From: SAR324 cluster bacterium
GTDB taxonomy: Bacteria > SAR324 > XYD2-FULL-50-16
Length of the DNA: 7,356 bases
Direction of reading: 5' to 3'
NCBI GenBank assembly: GCA_002401295.1
Contig: NVSR01000035.1
Location: forward strand, 1 to 7,356
Both the position numbers and the translations under genes were made by a program. The notes under the pieces were generated by a model, which was not told the origin of the DNA, did no database searches, and saw only the letters and a list, made by a program, of their open reading frames with translations. The stretch's first letter is position 1; every line of letters begins with the position of its first letter. This document shows positions 1 to 6,684 of the stretch, piece after piece.

Positions 1-587
1 GCATGAGCAATGACCTCTAAGCCACTGGCGCGAGCGTAGGCAAACTCATCAATAAAATCTCGAGCTGGAAAATTAGCTTCATCCCCTCCTAATCCAACGC
101 CAATCACCCGACCTGTTTTATCTGCCAAAGCTTGATCAAAAACAAGCCGTACTACTTCATTACCAAAATTGCGAGGACCATCAAAGAGCAACTTCATTTC
201 GATGTTCCAACGTTGCTCGGCCTCTTTGGCTGCTCGATCAATCTCTTGTAGAATTTCATGGAGATCCATGCCTTTTTTCGTCATGAAGAAGGGGGTCATC
301 ATGACTTCACAATAACGGATGTTTTGCGCGGCTGAATTTTTTAAAAATTCCAGAGTCAGATCATAAAAATCATCAGGTTGTTGAAAAGCATCCAGAACAT
401 CACGAAAGGCCCAGAGAAATTCCAGGAAGGAGGTATATTGAAATCGCTTTTCTAGGGATGCCAGGGAATGCTGTTTTCCATTACCCCCGTGTTTTTGCAA
501 CAACTGATACCAAAACTGAGGAGTCACACTACCTTCCAGGTGTACATGTAACTCAACTTTTGGCAGGCCTTGAATAAAATCTTGCAT
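1..587 (-). CDS. add: Adenosine deaminase-like metal-dependent aminohydrolase, N-terminal part (runs off left edge)
   Basis: The frame opens at the ATG complementary to 585-587 and stays open for 195 full codons to the left edge. The N-terminus carries VELHVHLEGS at residues 11-20, the HxH zinc-ligand motif of the adenosine/AMP deaminase amidohydrolase family (His14, His16). GVGLGGDE at about 163-170 matches the family GDE motif. The last visible residues, VIAHA, match the start of the conserved HAGE segment with the third zinc-binding His. The family is usually about 330-350 residues, so some 40% including the catalytic C-terminal half is missing. These enzymes hydrolyse adenosine or deoxyadenosine to inosine plus ammonia in the cytoplasm (purine salvage). 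The GDE motif argues against adenine deaminase, which as I recall has a Ser-Ser-Glu version there. An aminofutalosine deaminase role cannot be excluded. An in-frame TAG nine codons upstream and no alternative start codon between fix this start. No clear Shine-Dalgarno sequence precedes it. It is the last visible gene after hemACD. Confidence 0.85.
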   Translation of the reverse strand, partial: MQDFIQGLPKVELHVHLEGSVTPQFWYQLLQKHGGNGKQHSLASLEKRFQYTSFLEFLWAFRDVLDAFQQPDDFYDLTLEFLKNSAAQNIRYCEVMMTPFFMTKKGMDLHEILQEIDRAAKEAEQRWNIEMKLLFDGPRNFGNEVVRLVFDQALADKTGRVIGVGLGGDEANFPARDFIDEFAYARASGLEVIAH

Positions 588-723
588 CTTAAATCGGTTA
601 TGAGTTAGCGGCTATCAATTGTTCGGTGTTCATCATCTATTATCAATCGACAAACCATGGTATTCTGATGGAAATAGGTAGGCACAGGAGCCTCCCCCTA
701 CGAAATAATAAAATTGAATAGGG
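588..723. other. hemD-add intergenic spacer
   Basis: This 136-bp spacer holds no gene. Besides the candidate add promoter it contains GTAGG (678-682) and CCTAC (697-701), which form a 5-bp inverted repeat around a G/C-rich centre, 22 to 45 bases beyond the hemD stop codon. It could act as a weak transcription end for the hem genes. It lacks a following T-run on the minus strand, so I do not call it a terminator. Confidence 0.35.
618..646 (-). promoter_or_regulatory. Candidate sigma70-type promoter for add
   Basis: On the minus strand TTGATA (641-646, five of six matches to the -35 consensus) is followed after exactly 17 bases by AACAAT (618-623, four of six matches to the -10 consensus). Transcription would begin near 611 and leave a leader of about 25 nt before the add ATG at 587. 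The spacing and position are good, but the -10 match is weak and AT-rich spacers yield such pairs by chance. If real, add has its own transcript rather than relying on read-through from hemD. Confidence 0.3.
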
Positions 724-1482
724 CTATTTTTTTTGTGCCTTTTCCCAATCAAGAATACCCTGACATAGTCCCTCCAGGTTTTGAGGGATTGCAGTAAAAA
801 CGGGTTTGATGGAGAAGGCTTCTAATGTTTCCGTTGTTTTAGTGCCAATAGAAGCAATCTTGGGGAGTTCAACCGAATCCCTTTCACCCAGGATTTTAAA
901 AAAATTACTGACCGTTGATGAGCTGGTAAAAGTGATCCAGTCTAAATCCTTGGCCTGCAATGTTTGGTGCAAAATCTCTCGATTTTCTAGAGGAACCATA
1001 TTTTGGTACACAGGGGTTAAAGTGACTTCGGCCCCTGCAGATTCTAATTCGGGAATCAGATATTTACGGGCTTTTAAAGCTCGGGGGAACCAAATTTTAT
1101 TGTCCTGGACTCCTCTTCGTAAGAGTTCATCCAACAAGCCTTCAGCCTGGAAACGTTCAGGAACAATATCAACCGGCCAGCCTGCTTCTTCCATCAATTG
1201 AGCTGTCTGATTACCCACAGCACCAAATTGCAGGTGAGGAAAATCCTGGAATTGATAACCCAGTTGGCTCAACCTCTTTTGGGTTTGCTTGACAGCATTG
1301 GCACTGGTAAACAATATCCAGTTGAATTTTTGGAGTTCTTCGACAGCTTGGTCAAAGGATGACCAATCATCAGGATCTTGAATGGAGATGGTTGGAATGC
1401 AAGTGACTTCCGCTCCGGCTGCCGATAGCTTGTTTTCCAAGCTGCCAGCCTGAGCGGCATTACGAGTGATGAGGACTTTCAT
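724..1482 (-). CDS. hemD: Uroporphyrinogen-III synthase
   Basis: HemD cyclises hydroxymethylbilane with inversion of ring D, giving uroporphyrinogen III, the common precursor of heme, siroheme and corrinoids. It acts in the cytoplasm directly after HemC. The 252 residues match the usual length (about 250). HemD is poorly conserved, but its landmarks are present: an MKVLITR start typical of the family, FTSANAV at 58-64, AVGNQTA at 88-94, PRALKAR at 133-139, TPVYQ at 156-160 with the tyrosine that is usually conserved, FTSSSTV at 185-191, and SIGTKTTETL at 211-220. These fit the two-lobed alpha/beta fold whose lobes flank the active-site cleft. The start is forced: an in-frame TAA lies four codons upstream of the ATG. 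No Shine-Dalgarno sequence sits at normal spacing; a G-rich run occurs about 20 bases upstream. Its position behind hemC, with an 80-bp gap, strongly supports the call. Confidence 0.95.
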   Translation of the reverse strand: MKVLITRNAAQAGSLENKLSAAGAEVTCIPTISIQDPDDWSSFDQAVEELQKFNWILFTSANAVKQTQKRLSQLGYQFQDFPHLQFGAVGNQTAQLMEEAGWPVDIVPERFQAEGLLDELLRRGVQDNKIWFPRALKARKYLIPELESAGAEVTLTPVYQNMVPLENREILHQTLQAKDLDWITFTSSSTVSNFFKILGERDSVELPKIASIGTKTTETLEAFSIKPVFTAIPQNLEGLCQGILDWEKAQKK

Positions 1483-1562
1483 GATAATTCGTTACTAGGG
1501 TTTCCCCCTTCCCCCCGTTCAAGTGCCCGATGGCAATTGCAATAAAAAAAGGGGAGATAGAA
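1483..1562 (-). other. hemC-hemD spacer with complementary G-rich and C-rich tracts
   Basis: In the sense of the hem transcript this 80-nt spacer contains CCCCTT (complement of 1549-1554) and, 38 nt later, AAGGGG (complement of 1505-1510), a perfect 6-bp inverted repeat extendable by a G-U pair. The second arm lies within a purine run, GGGGGGAAGGGGG, about 20 nt before the hemD ATG. The loop includes the palindrome GCAATTGC (1533-1540). It may be a leader hairpin influencing hemD translation, or only low-complexity sequence. No promoter or terminator is evident. Confidence 0.3.
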
Positions 1563-2495
1563 TTATTGGACTTCGATACCAACTTCTCGCAGAATTTCCC
1601 GGCCACCTTGCTCCAGCAGCTCTTCAGCGATTTGTACACCCATTTGCGCTGCCTGATCACGCTTGCCATGTCGGACTAATTTAAGGAAGCGTTTTCCATC
1701 GGGGCTGGCGACCATAGCAGTCAGAGTCAAATTGTCCCCTTCCAGAGTAGCAAAACCTCCAATAGGCACTTGGCAGCCACCATTCAGGCGAGTGAGTAAA
1801 GCACGCTCAGCAGCAACTCGATCGGTTGTTTCTGGATCTCGTAAGTGAGTAATCAGAGACAAAACCTCTTCATCATCCACGCGAGACTCAATCCCGACTA
1901 CACCCTGTCCAATAGCCGGCAGAGAAATTTCTACAGAAATTCGTTCTGCAATGCGCTCTTCAAAACCCAGGCGAATCAATCCGGCAGAAGCCAAAATAAT
2001 GGCATCAAAATTTCCTTCATCCAACTTTCTCAAGCGAGTATTTACATTTCCTCGCAAAGAAATAAAAGAGATGTCGGGGCGCAGTCGCTGCAGCTGAGCA
2101 ATCCTACGCAGAGAGCTAGTGCCGACGATCGCTTTTTGAGGTAAGGACTCAAAGCTGGAATATTGATTCGATACAAAAGCATCGGAGGGCTCTTCCCGCT
2201 CAGTAATCACGGAAATTTCCAGTCCTTCGGGCAGCTCAATGGGTACATCCTTCATGGAATGTACGGCAATATCCGCTTCATCTTTCAAGATAGCCACTTC
2301 CAACTCTTTGACGAATAATCCTTTCCCACCAATCTTTGAGAGAGGTGTATCCAGGATAATATCTCCCTGAGTTTTCATCTCCAAGAGTTCTACAGAAACA
2401 TGGGGAAACTTTGCTTCAATCTGGTCTTTCACCCAGTTAGCCTGCCAGAGAGCTAGTTTGCTGGATCTGGTGGCAATTTTCAGTGTTTTTTTCAT
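1563..2495 (-). CDS. hemC: Hydroxymethylbilane synthase (porphobilinogen deaminase)
   Basis: HemC condenses four porphobilinogen molecules head-to-tail into hydroxymethylbilane on a covalently bound dipyrromethane cofactor. The 310 residues equal the normal family length. The N-terminal IATRSSKLALWQA (7-19) is the classic opening motif. AVHSMKDVP at 77-85 places the catalytic aspartate at Asp83 (Asp84 in E. coli). GTSSLRR (125-131) and RGN.NTRL (148-155) are substrate/cofactor-binding arginine segments. LNGGCQVPIGG (237-247) carries the cofactor-attaching cysteine, Cys241 (Cys242 in E. coli). AIGQGVVGIE differs slightly from the common GQGALGIE. All key residues are present, so it should be active. 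Its ATG overlaps the hemA TGA (ATGA), suggesting translational coupling. Only a partial Shine-Dalgarno-like GAG precedes it, fitting dependence on ribosomes finishing hemA. The product passes to HemD, encoded next. Confidence 0.98.
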   Translation of the reverse strand: MKKTLKIATRSSKLALWQANWVKDQIEAKFPHVSVELLEMKTQGDIILDTPLSKIGGKGLFVKELEVAILKDEADIAVHSMKDVPIELPEGLEISVITEREEPSDAFVSNQYSSFESLPQKAIVGTSSLRRIAQLQRLRPDISFISLRGNVNTRLRKLDEGNFDAIILASAGLIRLGFEERIAERISVEISLPAIGQGVVGIESRVDDEEVLSLITHLRDPETTDRVAAERALLTRLNGGCQVPIGGFATLEGDNLTLTAMVASPDGKRFLKLVRHGKRDQAAQMGVQIAEELLEQGGREILREVGIEVQ

Positions 2496-3796
2496 TTGAT
2501 TCTCACTACCTTACTAGACTGTTGCACTTCTTCCTGTTTTTTTAAATCAAACAGGTCATTCATGACTTGCAGATATTCCGAGCTAATCATACCTTCTTTA
2601 GCCTTTTGTTTGATCATCACTGTCGGTTCATGCAACAGCTTATAGGCAAATCCATTCATCATCGAGCGTACAGCGCGTTCCTGTTTTGCCGTCAGGTCTC
2701 CCATTTGGGACATTCCCTTTTGTAGTTCCACGTTCGCCAGATCCAAGACCTTTTCCCGGAAACTACGGATGGTGGGCACTACATCCAGAACAGCCAGCCA
2801 ATCTTCAACCTTATCTAATTCTTCTTCAATAATATCTTCTGCATGACCCGCTTCCCTTTGTCTTGCCTTCAGGTTGCTATCCACGACGGTTTGCAAGTCG
2901 TCGATGTCATAAACATAAGCATTGCTGACCTTATTGATGGCAGGATCGATGTCTCTCGGTACAGCAATATCGATCAAAAATACGGAGCGATGCTTTCGCC
3001 GCTTCATACTTTTCTTGATCATCTTAGGTTCCAGGATAAAGCCCTTGGCCCCCGTTGAAGAAATCACAATATCCGCCATTTCCAGGTGGGATTCCATCTG
3101 TTCAAAACGAACCGCTGATCCATTGAATTTCTCAGCGAGTGAAACGGCCCGAGAAAAAGTTCGATTTGTCACTAATAGTTGAGAACAACCAGCTTTCAAA
3201 AGATGCCCAATGGCCAGCTCCGCCATTTCCCCCGCACCGATTACCAAGATGACTTTATCGGACATCTCATCAAAGATTTTTTTCGCCAACTCTACCGCAG
3301 CAAAACTGATCGAAACAGCAAAACGGGCAATTGCCGTTTCGTGTCGCACCCTTTTAGAAGTCAGGAAGGCTCGATTCATCACTTGATTGAGCAGAAAACC
3401 ACAGCCTCCACCTTCTACAGAGAGGTGGAAAAAATTTTTGATCTGTCCGGCGATTTGAGATTCTCCAATCACCATGGACTCCAAACTCGAGACTACGCGA
3501 AAGATATGCTTGATCGCTTCCCGCCCAAAAACTCGCTGAAATTTGAAATTCAAATTTTCTTGCTTTATGAAACAGAGAAAGGCTTGTTCTACTTTCTCAG
3601 CCTGCTGCAGAGGATTCAGCGCATGGAAATAGAGTTCTACACGATTACAAGTAGAGACCACCATCATCTCTTCTACCTGACATTCACTCTTCAGGTAGGC
3701 AATGAGTGGGGCCACGTCCTTTTCCGGAACCGCCAGCTTCTCTCGAACCTCTATTGCGACCGTTTTGTAGCTTGCTGTTAGAATTCCCAGTTTCAT
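2492..3796 (-). CDS. hemA: Glutamyl-tRNA reductase
   Basis: HemA reduces Glu-tRNA(Glu) with NADPH to glutamate-1-semialdehyde, the committed step of C5-pathway tetrapyrrole synthesis. From this ATG the protein has 434 residues, close to the usual 415-450. The catalytic domain (1 to about 155) contains VVSTCNRVELYF with the thioester-forming cysteine at Cys50, the same number as in E. coli, and ESMVIGESQIAGQIK at 106-120. The NADPH-binding Rossmann domain begins at VILVIGAGEMAELA (182-195), then NRTFSRA and SSTGA. DIAVPRDIDP (276-285) is a further signature. A long helix and dimerisation domain follow (about 310-434). The Cys50 alignment favours this start, but its Shine-Dalgarno sequence is poor. 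A TTG at 3859 in the same frame has a far better one and would add 21 residues (MFSISEIQVMRISVTRAIKEI); an ATG at 3832 also lies in this extension. The gene overlaps hemC by four bases. Confidence 0.96.
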   Translation of the reverse strand: MKLGILTASYKTVAIEVREKLAVPEKDVAPLIAYLKSECQVEEMMVVSTCNRVELYFHALNPLQQAEKVEQAFLCFIKQENLNFKFQRVFGREAIKHIFRVVSSLESMVIGESQIAGQIKNFFHLSVEGGGCGFLLNQVMNRAFLTSKRVRHETAIARFAVSISFAAVELAKKIFDEMSDKVILVIGAGEMAELAIGHLLKAGCSQLLVTNRTFSRAVSLAEKFNGSAVRFEQMESHLEMADIVISSTGAKGFILEPKMIKKSMKRRKHRSVFLIDIAVPRDIDPAINKVSNAYVYDIDDLQTVVDSNLKARQREAGHAEDIIEEELDKVEDWLAVLDVVPTIRSFREKVLDLANVELQKGMSQMGDLTAKQERAVRSMMNGFAYKLLHEPTVMIKQKAKEGMISSEYLQVMNDLFDLKKQEEVQQSSKVVRIK

Positions 3797-3942
3797 AATT
3801 TCTTTGATTGCTCGAGTTACGGAAATCCGCATCACTTGGATTTCGGAGATTGAGAACAACTTTAACGGCTCCCCCTTGGCTCATCAAGGACTAAGGGAAA
3901 AAGCAGGATAAGGTTATGACCAAACTCATACTTTTTTATTTC
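3797..3942 (-). other. hisS-hemA spacer with alternative hemA start and strong RBS
   Basis: This 146-bp interval lies between the hisS TAA and the assigned hemA ATG. On the minus strand AAGGGGGAG (complement of 3869-3877) is the best Shine-Dalgarno-like sequence near hemA. It ends nine bases before an in-frame TTG (complement of 3857-3859). Either HemA begins there with 21 extra residues, or the site is coincidental. I see no convincing intrinsic terminator after hisS in the minus direction, so read-through from hisS into hemA is possible. No good -35/-10 pair stood out. Confidence 0.4.
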
Positions 3943-5172
3943 TTAAATAAAACTTTTCACATCTTTTATATTAACAGTGGATTGTTCACTCGTCAGCATA
4001 TTTTTTACTGTGACCTGACCACTTTCTATTTCTTTTTCACCTAGAACCAGTACGTATTTCACATCCAGTTTGTTCGCCTGGCGGAATTGGCTCTTCATGG
4101 ATGCCTGAGAAGGATCAAAGTGAGTGACCTGACCTGACTCTCGACAAAGAGCGACCAACTGGCTGACTGCCTTGCGATCATGACCCAGTACAAACACACC
4201 ATGACTTTCCGTCTCGGGCAATTCTGTCAGCATAGCCAAACGATCGAGGCCTAGCGCAAAGCCAATCGAGGAAACCGGCTCCGCTCCGAGAAGATCAAAT
4301 AGGCCATCATAACGACCTCCGCCACCAGCCGCACTTTGGGCTCCCAGGTTAGCGGAATAGACTTCAAACACAGTCCGAGTATAATAATCCAGACCTCTTA
4401 CCAGCTTGGCATTGAGCTCATATTGAACATCATGGAGCGCCAACAGTTCTTTTAGTTCTTCAAAGTGATCGTCACACTCCCCACAAATGTGTTCGTAGAT
4501 TTTAGGAGCCTCTTCCGTCACCTCAATACACAAAGGAACTTTACAATCCAAAACCCTCAAAGGATTACTCTTAGTACGTCGCAGACAATTCTCACAAAGT
4601 CGGTCTTCATGACTTTCTAGAAATTCGACTAATTCCTTTTTGAATGTAGGACGGCAGTCCTCATGATTACAGCCGATAGAGTTCAGCTGAAAGGAAACGT
4701 CCGTCAGATTGATCTCTTTAAAATACTGTCGTAGCAGCAGGAACATTTCCAGATCCGCATCCGCTGTGGGCACGCCAAAAAATTCCGCACCAATTTGATG
4801 GAACTGGCGGTAACGTCCTTTCTGAGGTCGCTCAAAGCGGAACATAGGGCCCATGTAGTAATAACGAAGCTGTCGGTTCTTCGCCATTAAGTTATTCGTG
4901 ATTACATGACGCACCACAGGGGCTGTCCCTTCAGGGCGTAATACCAAGCTTTGACCACGTCGGTCTTCCAGCTGGTACATTTCCTTGCCCACAATATCCG
5001 TGTCTTCGCCCACGCCTTTGGTAAAGAGTTCCGTTTTCTCCATGATTGGAGTCCGAATTTCTTTGAACCCGTAAAGTTTAAAGACGTCTTTGGCTTTCTC
5101 TTCTAAAAATTGGAAACGACTGACTTCATCATCATAGAGATCACGTGTCCCTTTAACAATTTTGAGTTGCAT
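3943..5172 (-). CDS. hisS: Histidyl-tRNA synthetase
   Basis: HisRS charges tRNA(His) with histidine; it is a class II synthetase that works as a homodimer in the cytoplasm. The 409 residues from this ATG are near the usual 410-430. Motif 1 region: KEIRTPIMEKTELF (37-50). LRPEGTAPVVR (78-88) is the ATP/histidine site segment. Motif 2: MFRFERPQKGRYRQFHQ (110-126). The HisRS-specific RGLDYYTRTVFE is at 259-270 and GGGGRYDG at 283-290. Motif 3: IGFALGLDRLAM (303-314). A C-terminal anticodon-binding domain follows (about 325-409). An insertion at 168-233 has eight cysteines, including CENC (193-196) and CGEC (230-233), which could bind zinc. The frame extends 28 codons upstream to a GTG at 5256, but that stretch is hydrophobic and unlike the family. 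KIVKGTRDLYDDE immediately after this ATG is the normal HisRS N-terminus. The Shine-Dalgarno sequence is weak. Confidence 0.97.
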   Translation of the reverse strand: MQLKIVKGTRDLYDDEVSRFQFLEEKAKDVFKLYGFKEIRTPIMEKTELFTKGVGEDTDIVGKEMYQLEDRRGQSLVLRPEGTAPVVRHVITNNLMAKNRQLRYYYMGPMFRFERPQKGRYRQFHQIGAEFFGVPTADADLEMFLLLRQYFKEINLTDVSFQLNSIGCNHEDCRPTFKKELVEFLESHEDRLCENCLRRTKSNPLRVLDCKVPLCIEVTEEAPKIYEHICGECDDHFEELKELLALHDVQYELNAKLVRGLDYYTRTVFEVYSANLGAQSAAGGGGRYDGLFDLLGAEPVSSIGFALGLDRLAMLTELPETESHGVFVLGHDRKAVSQLVALCRESGQVTHFDPSQASMKSQFRQANKLDVKYVLVLGEKEIESGQVTVKNMLTSEQSTVNIKDVKSFI

Positions 5173-5401
5173 TGGCAGTGGTACCTGAAATATAGGACTT
5201 ATCGAGTGGGGATTGGATAGTAGTGAATACCCGAAAAACAGGAGAAAATTTACCACCTTCCTATGTATAAGACAAGTGGAAGCTGTATTTGTGTTACCTA
5301 TGGGTATTTATTGGCTTTTTATAGCTTATATTTCTATCAATGCTGATAGGAGCCTAAACGGTTATTTTGTAGGGTCTGGATAGGGGAGTTTTTAAGAGGT
5401 A
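5173..5401. other. hisS upstream region
   Basis: No gene is visible between hisS and the fadL 3' hairpin. The stretch is AT-rich and should hold the hisS promoter. The minus strand has TATAAA and TATACAT segments, and a pair TTGTCT / TAAATT with 17-bp spacing, but none is convincing enough to choose. The inverted repeat at 5334-5349 lies within it. Confidence 0.4.
5334..5349. repeat. 6-bp inverted repeat upstream of hisS
   Basis: CTATCA and TGATAG form a perfect 6-bp inverted repeat separated by four bases (ATGC on the plus strand). It lies about 165 bases upstream of the hisS ATG and about 90 bases beyond the fadL stop codon. It could be a small operator or an RNA hairpin. The core ATCAATGCTGAT is repeated with one mismatch upstream of fadL (6708-6719). 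Confidence 0.4.
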
Positions 5402-5430
5402 AAGCCAGAGCAGAAGAGTCGCTCTGACTT
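5402..5430 (-). terminator. Hairpin after fadL, probable transcript 3' end
   Basis: On the minus strand AAGTCAGAGC and GCTCTGGCTT form a 10-bp stem around a 9-nt loop, beginning 13 bases after the fadL TAG. One pair is a U-G wobble, so the stem is unbroken only in RNA transcribed in the fadL direction; on the plus strand that pair is an A-C mismatch. A poor T-tract follows (CTTTACCTCTT). It may be a weak intrinsic terminator or a 3'-end-stabilising hairpin. It separates fadL from hisS transcription. Confidence 0.6.
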
Positions 5431-5443
5431 AGAAATGCATTGA

Positions 5444-6679
5444 CTACCAGTGATAACCAAAACTTGTAGCAATGGATTGGGCTCCACCTTCATAATCACC
5501 GGAAAGCGCTGAATAGGTTGAGCTCGCCTTCTTCGTGGTTACATTCAGGTAAGAAATATCCCAAATCAGATCACCATGAACGATACCCAAACCAGCGGCA
5601 TAGGTTGTTCTACCTGTATCAGGAGTCAAAGGGTCCAAAGTTTCCTCGGGAATCGGGCTAGGATCCAAAGCGGCTCCAACCCTGACTTTCACTGTATTTT
5701 CAGAGCTACGAGAGACGACAAAAGTAGCACCTAACTGATAGCCTACGGTATCTTGCCAATCTTTGGCGATTACCGAGGATGAGCCATTGCTTTCAAAATC
5801 AACCGTCAAATTTTCAAAATGTGACCAATCTGTTTTGGTTGCAGTCAATTCAATGAAGACATCAGGGTTTCGTTTCTTATCTTTGTAAGAGATCCCAAAT
5901 CTAGTCACGGCAGGCAACTGCAAGTCTACATCAATATCTCCGTACGGTAGTAGACCATCAACAAAAGCCTGGGTCGGTGCATTGGGAGCGCCACTGCTAT
6001 CAAAATCGGCAGTTCCTTTTCCATCCAGTACAAATTTTGAATGATGAGCTACCCCAAATGCAAAATTATCACCGTTATAGAAGAAAGAAGCATTATAACC
6101 CATAGCCTTACCTGTTCCAGATAATTCAACGGGAACATCAAAACCATAGGATGCAGTCTTCTTCAGCGTGATTTTTCCATCGTAAAGGTCCATACCTGCA
6201 GCAATACCGAAATTTCCCATTCGAAAAGCTACAACCGGTGAGGTATTTCCAATAGTTAATTCCAGTTCAGTCAATACCTGCTTTCCTGACCAATCCTCAG
6301 GCCATTTGACCCCAGAATTAAAAGGAAAAGTCTGGCTGATTCCAAAGGCAAACTTTTCATTACCCCAAACACCGAACAGATGCGGGCCTAGAATGGTAGG
6401 GGTTTCAGTCTCCGCCTTTGCGCCAGTGCTTTCATTAGTAAATTCAAATTCCGAGCTCACTCTGGCAATACCACCCAGTGCATGAACACCTTTCTCCAGG
6501 AAGGGCATTGCTGCCGGTAAATCCGTTGCGGTAGTCGCTGCTTCCATTCGGGTAATTCCGGCTGTTGCCATTCCGTTGGATGCGGCATCTGAAAGGGTCG
6601 AATGAAAGCCATTTCCCCAAGCGAAACCAGTTCCCGCCATCAGGCTGACTAGGGATAATCCTAATTGCTTCAACTGCAT
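5444..6679 (-). CDS. FadL-family outer membrane transport protein (OMPP1/FadL/TodX)
   Basis: FadL-type proteins are 14-stranded outer-membrane beta-barrels that pass long-chain fatty acids or other hydrophobic molecules. The 411 residues suit the family (about 400-460). A signal peptide is clear: a Lys near the start, a hydrophobic core LGLSLVSLMAG, then cleavage near GFA-WG or WG-NGF (about residues 20-22). Mature NGFH...DAASNGMATAG resembles the FadL hatch domain. Downstream blocks align with FadL: LPAVTRFGISYK (255-266), DWSHFENLTV (284-293), WQDTVGYQLGATF (308-320), RVGAALDPSPIPEETLDP (333-350). Alternating polar/nonpolar strands run to the end, and the C-terminal residue is aromatic (Trp411) as in barrel proteins. 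One oddity: the hatch NPA motif reads LPA (54-56, in ATDLPAAM). A strong Shine-Dalgarno sequence five bases upstream fixes the start. Substrate is unknown, so I withhold the gene symbol. No fatty-acid genes adjoin it. Confidence 0.87.
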   Translation of the reverse strand: MQLKQLGLSLVSLMAGTGFAWGNGFHSTLSDAASNGMATAGITRMEAATTATDLPAAMPFLEKGVHALGGIARVSSEFEFTNESTGAKAETETPTILGPHLFGVWGNEKFAFGISQTFPFNSGVKWPEDWSGKQVLTELELTIGNTSPVVAFRMGNFGIAAGMDLYDGKITLKKTASYGFDVPVELSGTGKAMGYNASFFYNGDNFAFGVAHHSKFVLDGKGTADFDSSGAPNAPTQAFVDGLLPYGDIDVDLQLPAVTRFGISYKDKKRNPDVFIELTATKTDWSHFENLTVDFESNGSSSVIAKDWQDTVGYQLGATFVVSRSSENTVKVRVGAALDPSPIPEETLDPLTPDTGRTTYAAGLGIVHGDLIWDISYLNVTTKKASSTYSALSGDYEGGAQSIATSFGYHW

Positions 6680-6684
6680 AAATA

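Noticed and set aside
806..1201. 131-codon plus-strand open frame
   Set aside because: It is antisense to hemD, with no ribosome-binding site or family resemblance.
3179..3781. 200-codon open frame on the plus strand
   Set aside because: It lies entirely antisense to hemA, whose catalytic and NADPH motifs are intact. The translated sequence shows no recognisable family.
3684..3887. 67-codon minus-strand frame starting ATGATGAGC before hemA
   Set aside because: Most of it overlaps hemA in another frame. Its composition (Asn, Ser, Gly, Arg runs) looks like an out-of-frame reading.
3915..3939. Hairpin TATGA/TCATA followed by a T-run on the plus strand, resembling a terminator
   Set aside because: The stem is only five AT-rich pairs, and the T-run follows it on the plus strand, where there is no gene. 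In the hisS direction the A-run comes first.
5173..5256. GTG-initiated 28-residue N-terminal extension of HisRS
   Set aside because: The extension is hydrophobic and unlike HisRS N-termini. The AGGAAG before the GTG has no spacing, and the family start KIVKGTRD follows the downstream ATG.
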